From Mycobacterium sp. UM_WGJ (GTDB lineage: Bacteria > Actinomycetota > Actinomycetes > Mycobacteriales > Mycobacteriaceae): a stretch of 64,000 nucleotides of DNA. The stretch lies in the NCBI RefSeq assembly GCF_000455125.1, contig NZ_AUWR01000052.1, positions 17,760-81,759 of the forward strand, in the 5' to 3' direction. The position numbers and the translations under genes were made by a program. Numbering within the stretch: position 1 is the stretch's first letter; each line of letters starts with the position of its first letter. Below the pieces are notes generated by a model that saw only the letters and a program-made list of their open reading frames with translations, did not search any database and had not been told where the DNA came from. Positions 57,835-64,000 of the stretch are shown in pieces.

Positions 57835-59121
57835 ATGGGGTTCGCCGCGGCGACGCAGCTGTCCCGCGGAGATGAAGCCTGCCTGGGCGGCCCCGAACTG
57901 GCCGGTGCCTCCGACGCCGCCGACTACATCACGCAGCGGTGCCTCACCGACGCCCCGCACGGCCGGGTGGGTTTGGAGATCGAGGCGCACTGCTTCGACC
58001 CCACCGACCCGCACCGCCGGCCCGGCTGGGCCGAGATCGGTGACGTGCTGCGGTCGCTGCCGGCCTTGCCGGGCGGCAGCGTCGTCACGGTCGAGCCCGG
58101 CGGCGCTGTGGAGCTCTCCGGCCCGCCGCTGACCGATGCGCTCTCCGCGATCGACGCGATGGCGGCCGACCAGGCGCTGCTGCGGGCGGCTTTCGCGGAC
58201 GCCGGCCTGGGACTGGTGCAGCTGGGGGCAGACCCGCTGCGGCCCACCGAGCGGGTCAACCCCGGTGAGCGCTACGCGGCGATGGAACAGTTCTTCGCCG
58301 CCAGCCACACCGGTTCGGCCGGTGCGGCGATGATGACGTCCACGGCCTCGGTCCAGCTCAACCTGGATGCCGGTACCCGCTCGGGTTGGGCCGACCGGGT
58401 CCGGCTGGCCCACGCGCTGGGCCCGACGATGGTCGCGATCGCCGCGAACTCCCCGCTGCTGTCCGGGGAGTTCTCCGGCTGGCGCTCCACCCGGCAGCGG
58501 GTGTGGAGCCGGCTGGACTCGGCGCGCTGCGGTCCCGTCCTCGGCCTTGACGGCACCGACCCCGCCACCGATTGGGCGCGGTACGCGCTCAAAGCGCCCG
58601 TCATGCTCGTGCATACACCCGAAGCGATTCCGGTCTGCCGCTACGTGCCGTTCGCCGACTGGGCTGACGGAAGGGTGCGGCTCGGCGGTCGCCGCGCCGG
58701 CACCAAAGACCTCGACTACCACCTGACCACGTTGTTTCCGCCGGTGCGTCCGCGCGGATGGCTGGAGATCCGCTACCTCGACAGTGTTGACGACAGCCTC
58801 TGGCCGGCACTGGTATTCACCCTGGCCACCCTCCTCGATGACCCGGTGGCCGCGGACAGCGCCGCCGACGCCGTCGCCCCCGTCGCCACCGCCTGGGACG
58901 TCGCCGCCCGGATCGGCCTGGCCGACCCACGGTTGCACGCCGCCGCCCGACGCTGCGTGGGACTGGTCGCTGACCGGGTCCCCGCGTCCCTGCGTGACGG
59001 GATGGATCGCCTGGTCGGCATGGTCGAACGAGGCCGCTGCCCGGCCGACGACGTCACCGACGAAGTGACCCGGTCCGACGCCACGGCGATGGTGACCCGA
59101 TTGGCGCGCGGACAGTTATGA
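57835..59121 (+). CDS. egtA: Glutamate-cysteine ligase EgtA
   Basis: 428 residues from ATG 57835. GshA-type ligase fold: [11 protein letters not shown] (substrate/metal Glu), [17 protein letters not shown], and [15 protein letters not shown]. It forms gamma-glutamylcysteine, the thiol donor for EgtB. The first gene of a five-gene unit; egtB overlaps its end by four bases (ATGA). GGAGGGG upstream serves as ribosome site. It corresponds to Rv3704c. Mycobacteria lack glutathione, so ergothioneine is the expected use. Confidence 0.94.
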   Translation: MGFAAATQLSRGDEACLGGPELAGASDAADYITQRCLTDAPHGRVGLEIEAHCFDPTDPHRRPGWAEIGDVLRSLPALPGGSVVTVEPGGAVELSGPPLTDALSAIDAMAADQALLRAAFADAGLGLVQLGADPLRPTERVNPGERYAAMEQFFAASHTGSAGAAMMTSTASVQLNLDAGTRSGWADRVRLAHALGPTMVAIAANSPLLSGEFSGWRSTRQRVWSRLDSARCGPVLGLDGTDPATDWARYALKAPVMLVHTPEAIPVCRYVPFADWADGRVRLGGRRAGTKDLDYHLTTLFPPVRPRGWLEIRYLDSVDDSLWPALVFTLATLLDDPVAADSAADAVAPVATAWDVAARIGLADPRLHAAARRCVGLVADRVPASLRDGMDRLVGMVERGRCPADDVTDEVTRSDATAMVTRLARGQL

Positions 59122-60407
59122 CCACATCCGAAATATTGGCCCGCGATCTGACCCGGGCGCGGCAGCGCACGCTGACGCTCGTCGATTTCGACGACGCCGA
59201 GCTGCACCGCCAGTACGACCCGCTGATGAGCCCGCTGGTGTGGGACCTGGCTCATATCGGTCAGCAGGAGGAGCTGTGGCTGTTGCGTGACGGGGACCCG
59301 GCGCGGTCCGGCATGCTGCCGGCCGATGTCGAGGGCCTCTACGATGCCTTCATCCATCCGCGGGCCAGCCGGGTCGATCTACCGCTGTTGGCGCCTGAAC
59401 AGGCCCGGAAGTATTGCGCCACCGTGCGTTCCAAGGTTTTCGACAAGCTGGATTCGCTGCCCGGTGACGTGGGGCAGTCGCCGGACGGGTTCGTATTCGG
59501 CTTGGTCCTCAGTCATGAACATCAGCACGACGAGACCATGCTGCAGGCGCTGAACCTCCGTGCCGGTGCACCGCTGCTCGGCGCGGGCGACGGCCTGCCC
59601 GCCGGTCGGTCCGACCTGGCCGGAACCTCCGTGCTGGTACCCGGCGGTGAATTCGTGCTCGGCGTCGATGCCGCCGGCGAGCCGTTCTCGCTCGACAACG
59701 AACGCCCCGCCCACCGTGTCGATGTGGCGGCGTTCCGGATCGGCCGGGTGCCGGTGACCAACCGGGAATGGCGGGTGTTCATCGACGACGGCGGCTATCG
59801 GCAACCGCAGTGGTGGAGCGAACGCGGTTGGCGCCACTGCGTGCAGGCCGGGTTGACGGCGCCGGAGTTCTGGGGCCCCGATCACCGATCCCGGGTCCGG
59901 TTCGGCCACGCCGAGGATCTTCCCGACGACGAGCCGGTGCAGCACGTCAGTTATTTCGAGGCGCAGGCATACGCGGCCTGGGCCGGGGCCCGGCTGCCCA
60001 CCGAGGTCGAATGGGAGAAGGCCTGCGCGTGGGATCCAGCCGTCGGCGCGCGACGCCGCTACCCCTGGGGTGACACCGAACCGTCGGCCGAGCTGGCCAA
60101 CCTGGGCGGCGCGGCGCTGCGACCTGCGCCGGTCGGATCCTATCCGGGCGGGGCGTCGGCCTATGGCGCGCAACAACTCCTCGGCGACGTCTGGGAGTGG
60201 ACCAGTTCGGCACTGCAGCCGTGGCCGGGCTTTTCTCCGATGATCTACCAACGCTATTCGGAACCGTTCTTCGGCGGCGACTACCGGGTGCTGCGTGGCG
60301 GCTCGTGGGCGGTGGCCCGCGAGATCCTGCGGCCGAGCTTTCGTAACTGGGACCACCCCTATCGGCGGCAGATCTTCGCCGGTGTCCGACTGGCCTGGGA
60401 CGCCTGA
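59118..60407 (+). CDS. egtB: Ergothioneine sulfoxide synthase EgtB
   Basis: 429 residues. An N-terminal DinB-like domain holds the three iron ligands ([12 protein letters not shown], then [11 protein letters not shown]), and the C-terminal domain is of the FGE-sulfatase type ([53 protein letters not shown]). It joins hercynine and gamma-Glu-Cys with O2 to the sulfoxide. Overlaps egtA by four bases and egtC by one. Confidence 0.95.
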   Translation: MTTSEILARDLTRARQRTLTLVDFDDAELHRQYDPLMSPLVWDLAHIGQQEELWLLRDGDPARSGMLPADVEGLYDAFIHPRASRVDLPLLAPEQARKYCATVRSKVFDKLDSLPGDVGQSPDGFVFGLVLSHEHQHDETMLQALNLRAGAPLLGAGDGLPAGRSDLAGTSVLVPGGEFVLGVDAAGEPFSLDNERPAHRVDVAAFRIGRVPVTNREWRVFIDDGGYRQPQWWSERGWRHCVQAGLTAPEFWGPDHRSRVRFGHAEDLPDDEPVQHVSYFEAQAYAAWAGARLPTEVEWEKACAWDPAVGARRRYPWGDTEPSAELANLGGAALRPAPVGSYPGGASAYGAQQLLGDVWEWTSSALQPWPGFSPMIYQRYSEPFFGGDYRVLRGGSWAVAREILRPSFRNWDHPYRRQIFAGVRLAWDA

Positions 60408-61108
60408 TGTGTCGACACCTGGGCTGGCTGGGCAAACCGCGGTCATTGGCCGAGCTGATGCTGGAACCGCCGCAGGGTCTGCTCGTGCAGTCCTATGCTC
60501 CGCGCCGGCAGCAGCACGGGCTGCTCAACGCCGACGGTTGGGGCGCAGGCTTTTTCGATGCCTCCCAGGGCGGGCCGCCGCGCCGGTGGCGCAGCGCGGC
60601 GCCGCTGTGGAGCGACGGGTCGTTCGCCTCGATCGCCCCGGTGCTGGCCAGCCACTGCGTGGTGGCCGCGGTGCGTTCGGCGACCGTCGGGATGCCCATC
60701 GAGGCCAGCGCCACCGCGCCGTTCACCGATGGCGGTTGGCTGCTGTCACACAACGGCGTGGTGAACCGTGAGGTCCTGGCCACTACAAGGGGTGCCGAAT
60801 CGGTCTGTGACAGTGCCGTACTGGCTGCGGTGATCTTCGACCGGGGGGTGGAGTCGTTGGGTGAGGTGATCACCGAGATCGGTGCGGCCGACCCGCACGC
60901 ACGACTGAACATTTTGGCCGCCAACGGTTCCCGAATGTTGGCGACGACGTGGGGAGATACCTTGTCGATGTTGCACGGTGCCGATGGTGTGGTGCTGGCC
61001 AGCGAGCCCTACGACGACGACCCGCGCTGGGTGGATATCCCAGATTGTCACCTGGTCGATGCGCACGACGGAGAGGTCCGTGTCACCGCTCTGGGCGTGG
61101 CCCGATGA
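60407..61108 (+). CDS. egtC: Gamma-glutamyl-hercynylcysteine sulfoxide hydrolase EgtC
   Basis: 233 residues. Class II glutamine-amidohydrolase fold with the N-terminal nucleophile Cys2 (MCRHLGWLG), exposed after Met removal. It removes glutamate from the EgtB product. Typical blocks: [11 protein letters not shown] and LSHNGVVNR. The ATG shares one base with the egtB stop (TGATG) and its end overlaps egtD (ATGA). Length equals that of Rv3702c-type proteins. Confidence 0.94.
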   Translation: MCRHLGWLGKPRSLAELMLEPPQGLLVQSYAPRRQQHGLLNADGWGAGFFDASQGGPPRRWRSAAPLWSDGSFASIAPVLASHCVVAAVRSATVGMPIEASATAPFTDGGWLLSHNGVVNREVLATTRGAESVCDSAVLAAVIFDRGVESLGEVITEIGAADPHARLNILAANGSRMLATTWGDTLSMLHGADGVVLASEPYDDDPRWVDIPDCHLVDAHDGEVRVTALGVAR

Positions 61109-62073
61109 CGGGGGTCACTGTCGCCAATCACCTGGCCGCCGACGCGGCTCGCACCGCACTGCGGGCGGATGTCCGCCACGGGCTCACGCAGCATCCGAAG
61201 TTTTTACCGCCCAAGTGGTTCTACGACGATATCGGCAGTGAGCTGTTCGACCGGATCACCCGGCTGCCCGAGTACTACCCGACCCGCGCCGAGGCGGAGA
61301 TTCTGCGAGCACGTTCGGCCGAGGTGGCGGCGCTGTCGGGCGCGGACACCCTGGTAGAGCTGGGCAGCGGCACCTCAGAGAAGACCCGGTTGCTGCTGGA
61401 CGCGCTGCAGGACGCCGGTGCGTTGCGCCGATTCATCCCGTTCGACGTAGACGCCGGGGTACTGGAGACGGCGGGGGAAGCGATCGCCCGTGACTATCCC
61501 GGCGTGCGCGTGGATGGCGTCTGCGGCGATTTCGAGCACCATCTGGCCCAGATCCCCGACGGCGGCAGGCGCCTGTTCGTATTTCTGGGATCGACCATCG
61601 GCAACCTGACGGCGGGCCCGCGTGCCGACTTCCTGGCCGGCCTCGCCGCAGTCATGCACGACGGCGATGGTCTGCTGCTGGGCACCGATCTGGTCAAAGA
61701 CACCGACAGGCTGGTGCGTGCCTACGACGATGCGGCCGGGGTGACCGCGGCGTTCAACCGCAATGTGCTCGCGGTGGTGAACCGTGAACTCGACGCCGAC
61801 TTCGACCTGGACGAGTTTGCCCATGTGGCGCGCTGGAATTCGGCGGAACAGCGCATCGAGATGTGGCTGCGGGCGCGCCGCGCCCAGCATGTCCTGATCG
61901 GTGCGCTGGATCTGGCTGTCGATTTCGCGGCCGGTGAGGAGATGCTGACCGAGGTGTCCTGCAAATTCCGACCGGAGCAGGTGGCCGAGGAACTGGCCGC
62001 GGCGGGACTGCGGCGCCGACGGTGGTGGACCGACGCGGCAGGCGATTTCGGCCTGTCGCTCGCCATCAAATGA
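61105..62073 (+). CDS. egtD: Histidine N-alpha-methyltransferase EgtD
   Basis: 322 residues from ATG 61105. SAM-binding [19 protein letters not shown] (~80), the family N-terminus [28 protein letters not shown] (in parts) with substrate Tyr residues, and [12 protein letters not shown]. It trimethylates histidine to hercynine, the committed step of ergothioneine synthesis. Overlaps egtC and egtE by four bases each. Confidence 0.96.
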   Translation: MTGVTVANHLAADAARTALRADVRHGLTQHPKFLPPKWFYDDIGSELFDRITRLPEYYPTRAEAEILRARSAEVAALSGADTLVELGSGTSEKTRLLLDALQDAGALRRFIPFDVDAGVLETAGEAIARDYPGVRVDGVCGDFEHHLAQIPDGGRRLFVFLGSTIGNLTAGPRADFLAGLAAVMHDGDGLLLGTDLVKDTDRLVRAYDDAAGVTAAFNRNVLAVVNRELDADFDLDEFAHVARWNSAEQRIEMWLRARRAQHVLIGALDLAVDFAAGEEMLTEVSCKFRPEQVAEELAAAGLRRRRWWTDAAGDFGLSLAIK

Positions 62074-63152
62074 GCCGCGCCGATAACTGGCGCGCCGCGC
62101 GCCCACCGGTCGCCGGGCTGCACCTGGACAGTGCGGCCTGCTCACGGCAGAGCTATGCAGCACTGGACGCCGCAGCACAGCATGCCCGCCACGAAGCCGA
62201 GGTCGGTGGCTATGTCGCCGCCGAGGCAGCCGTACCGGTACTGGATGCCGGGCGGGCGGCTTTCGGCGCATTGACCGGCATGGCCGATGCCGACGTGGTG
62301 TTCACCACGGGCTCGCGAAATGCTTTGGACCTACTTCTGTCCCGGTGGCCGGACACCCAGCGCACCCTGGCTTGCCTGCCCGGTGAATACGGCCCGAATC
62401 TGGCGGTGATGGCGGCGCACGGGTTCAGCTGGCGGACGCTGCCGGTGGACCCCGCCGGCCGCCTGATACTCGACGAGGCGGCGGCTGCACTAGCCGCCGA
62501 CCCGCCGAGCCTGGTGCACCTGACCCCGGTCGGCAGTCACCGCGGGCTGGTGCAGCCCCTGGCGCAGGCGGCGGACATCTGCCGGTCGGTCGGCGTTCCG
62601 CTGGTGGTGGACGCGGCGCAGGCCCTGGGGCAGATCGACTGCGCCGTCGGCGCCGATGCGGTCTATTCGTCGTCACGCAAGTGGATTGCCGGGCCGCGCG
62701 GGGTCGGGGCGCTGGCGGTACGGCCGGCGTTGGCCGCACTGTCGGCGCCCGGACCGGAGGCAGGTGACGTCAATGTGGCTGCGCAGGTGGGCTTCTCCGT
62801 TGCGTTGGGCGAACATCTGGCGGCCGGGCCGGCAGCGGTTCGCGCTGAGCTGGCCGGGGTAGGCGCCCGGAGCCGACGGGTGCTGGCACAGCTACCCGGC
62901 TGGCGGGTGGTCGAACCGATCGATGAGCCGAGCGCCATCACCACTTTGGTGCCGCCGGCCGGCATCGATCCGGTGGCGGTGCGTGCGTGGCTCATCGCCG
63001 AGCACAAGATCGTGACCACCGCAGCCGGAGTTGAACGCGCACCGCTGGAGCTGACCTCGCCCGTGCTGCGGATCTCACCGCACCTCGACACCACCGACGC
63101 AGACTTGGAGGTACTCGCAGCAGCGTTGGCCGGTGCGCGGCACAGCCGATGA
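62070..63152 (+). CDS. egtE: Hercynylcysteine sulfoxide lyase EgtE
   Basis: 360 residues from ATG 62070 (ATGA overlap with egtD). Fold type I PLP enzyme of the class V aminotransferase/cysteine desulfurase type; the PLP lysine is in [15 protein letters not shown] (~208), and the PLP-binding Asp in [13 protein letters not shown]. It performs the C-S lyase step that yields ergothioneine, pyruvate and ammonia. It closes the cluster. The next gene is convergent and 19 bases away. Confidence 0.93.
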   Translation: MSRADNWRAARPPVAGLHLDSAACSRQSYAALDAAAQHARHEAEVGGYVAAEAAVPVLDAGRAAFGALTGMADADVVFTTGSRNALDLLLSRWPDTQRTLACLPGEYGPNLAVMAAHGFSWRTLPVDPAGRLILDEAAAALAADPPSLVHLTPVGSHRGLVQPLAQAADICRSVGVPLVVDAAQALGQIDCAVGADAVYSSSRKWIAGPRGVGALAVRPALAALSAPGPEAGDVNVAAQVGFSVALGEHLAAGPAAVRAELAGVGARSRRVLAQLPGWRVVEPIDEPSAITTLVPPAGIDPVAVRAWLIAEHKIVTTAAGVERAPLELTSPVLRISPHLDTTDADLEVLAAALAGARHSR

Positions 63153-63171
63153 AGGCCGTTCGCGGCGAACG

Positions 63172-64000
63172 CTAGTGGCCGAACAGGCCTTTGCCGCCGC
63201 CGCCGAATAGGCCCTTGCCTCCGCCGCCGAAGAGTCCACCGCCTCCGCCGCCGAAGATCCCACCGCCGGGCTTTCCGCCGCCGAAGATTCCGCCGGGGTT
63301 GCCTCCGCCGCCGAAGATGCCACCGGGCTTTCCGCCGCCGCCGAACATGCCCCCACCCAGGTTGGGCATGGACGGTGCGCTCGGTGCGGGCAGTGAGGGC
63401 AGCGAGGGTGCCTTGGGTGCCGGTAGCGATGGCAGCGAGGGAGCTTGCGGTGCGGGGAACGACGGTAGCGAGGGAGCTTGCGGTGCGGGGAACGACGGCA
63501 GTGCGGGAGCTTGCGGTGCGGGGAACGACGGTAGCGAGGGAGCTTGCGGTGCGGGGAACGACGGCAGTGCGGGCGCCTGTGGTGCGGGCAGCGACGGTAG
63601 CGCCGGGGCCTGGGGGACCGGAAGCCCGGCCGGGGGGCCTGAATTCGGCAGCTGGATCGGCAGATTCGGTAGTTGGATTCCCGGGTTGGGGCTGACGGCC
63701 GGTGCGTCGGGAACCTTGATCGGCAGTTCAGGCAGCTGAATGCCGGGGTTGGGGTTGACGACGGGCAGGTCCGGGACCTGAACCGGCGGATCCGGCAGTG
63801 TCACCACCGGTGGGTTCGGCTTGATCACCGGAATCTCGGGTTTGACGACCGGGGGATCAGGCTTGATCACCGGAATCTCGGGTTTGACGACCGGCGGGTT
63901 CGGCTTGATCACCGGCGGAATCGGTTTGATCACCGGAGGATTGGGCTTCACCACCGGGGGATCGGGGAGTTCGACCGGAGGATTGGGCTTCACGACCGGG
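63172..64000 (-). CDS. Pro/Gly-rich repetitive protein, N-terminus beyond the window
   Basis: At least 276 residues; the reading frame is open to the window end, so the start is missing. Three repeat blocks in order: KPNPPV[VI]KP-type Pro repeats, then 11-residue units LPSFPAPQAPA (about eight), then Gly/Phe repeats FGGGGKPGGI/FGGGGKGLFG to the C-terminal LFGH. Low complexity throughout suggests an extended surface or secreted structural protein. GC-rich tandem DNA repeats underlie the middle block. No catalytic motif is seen. Function unknown; I do not recognise a named family. Confidence 0.7.
   Translation of the reverse strand, partial: PVVKPNPPVELPDPPVVKPNPPVIKPIPPVIKPNPPVVKPEIPVIKPDPPVVKPEIPVIKPNPPVVTLPDPPVQVPDLPVVNPNPGIQLPELPIKVPDAPAVSPNPGIQLPNLPIQLPNSGPPAGLPVPQAPALPSLPAPQAPALPSFPAPQAPSLPSFPAPQAPALPSFPAPQAPSLPSFPAPQAPSLPSLPAPKAPSLPSLPAPSAPSMPNLGGGMFGGGGKPGGIFGGGGNPGGIFGGGKPGGGIFGGGGGGLFGGGGKGLFGGGGKGLFGH
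63441..63572. repeat. 33-base coding tandem repeat (four near-perfect copies, 66-base higher order)
   Basis: Units start at 63441, 63474, 63507 and 63540, each GAGCTTGCGGTGCGGGGAAC followed by 13 bases; odd and even copies alternate between GGTAGCGAG and GGCAGTGCG endings. More divergent copies flank them. In frame with the Pro-rich gene, so copy number changes would keep the frame. Confidence 0.9.

Noticed and set aside
63441-63572. CRISPR-like regular repeats
   Set aside because: Units are contiguous 33-base coding repeats without unique spacers, in frame with a Pro-rich protein; no cas genes are nearby.

Overview
The window is about 64 kb of high-GC actinobacterial chromosome, almost certainly from a non-tuberculous mycobacterium (Mycobacterium sensu lato). 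The evidence is an MmpS/MmpL pair, a WS/DGAT acyltransferase, a fatty-acyl-AMP ligase, LucA, a complete ergothioneine cluster, the MurT/GatD pair, and a gene order that, as I remember it, follows M. tuberculosis from about Rv3755c (window start) to about Rv3700c (window end). Differences from that order, such as an alkane hydroxylase block, a second cyclopropane-type methyltransferase, a haloalkane dehalogenase and katA, argue against the tuberculosis complex. The species is not resolved. Coding density is high; no gap between genes exceeds about 300 bases, the largest being the 281-base leuA/ask leader region.

Layout. 1-5.3 kb: a truncated alkyl sulfatase, a histidine phosphatase, LapA-like protein, glycolipid-binding-type protein, tyrA, a deaminase-associated protein, tadA and tRNA-Ser(CGA). 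5.5-10.2 kb: PAS-ANTAR regulator, FNT transporter, DUF4333 protein, and a cell-wall pair (zinc metallopeptidase and amidase). 10.2-18.3 kb: WS/DGAT, NUDIX, FAAL, a DUF302 plus mini-protein unit divergent from a haloalkane dehalogenase, ligC with its polymerase partner, and a TetR regulator. 18.3-25.2 kb: mmpS-mmpL, secreted proteins, a DUF4226-type protein and lucA. 25.1-29.5 kb: tRNA-Ser(GGA), the SRP RNA, aspartate aminotransferase, a CHAP-like protein and dnaX. 29.5-34.8 kb: two close methyltransferase paralogues with two FAD enzymes. 34.9-37.8 kb: ami1-type amidase, ybaB, recR, and a DUF559 endonuclease-like gene preceded by repeats. 37.8-41.9 kb: alkB-rubA-rubB-reductase operon and a PucR regulator. 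41.9-45.0 kb: gatD, murT, a 57-base tandem duplication and a DnaQ-like exonuclease. 45-48 kb: an alpha/beta hydrolase and an AcoR-like activator. 48-52.5 kb: leuA with a leader-peptide attenuator, ask and asd. 52.5-57.8 kb: envelope and secreted proteins and katA. 57.8-63.2 kb: egtABCDE. 63.2-64 kb: a truncated, highly repetitive Pro/Gly-rich protein.

How the genes work together. egtA-E overlap by one to four bases and encode the whole ergothioneine pathway. ask-asd is the entry to the lysine/diaminopimelate, threonine and methionine branch. MurT/GatD amidates lipid II while the two amidases act on finished peptidoglycan. alkB with two rubredoxins and their reductase forms a self-contained alkane hydroxylase electron chain. 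MmpS/MmpL, LucA, FAAL, WS/DGAT and the methyltransferases belong to lipid transport and modification.

Most interesting for follow-up: the leaderless Leu-Leu-Leu leader peptide and 11-bp hairpin ahead of leuA; the large inverted repeat ahead of the DUF559 gene; the palindrome shared by the divergent DUF302 and dehalogenase promoters; the sigma54-activator-like regulator lacking GAFTGA with a matching palindrome next door; the mmpS start that seems to require ATT; and a secreted protein built from YadA-head-like repeats. No CRISPR array, prophage or insertion sequence was seen.
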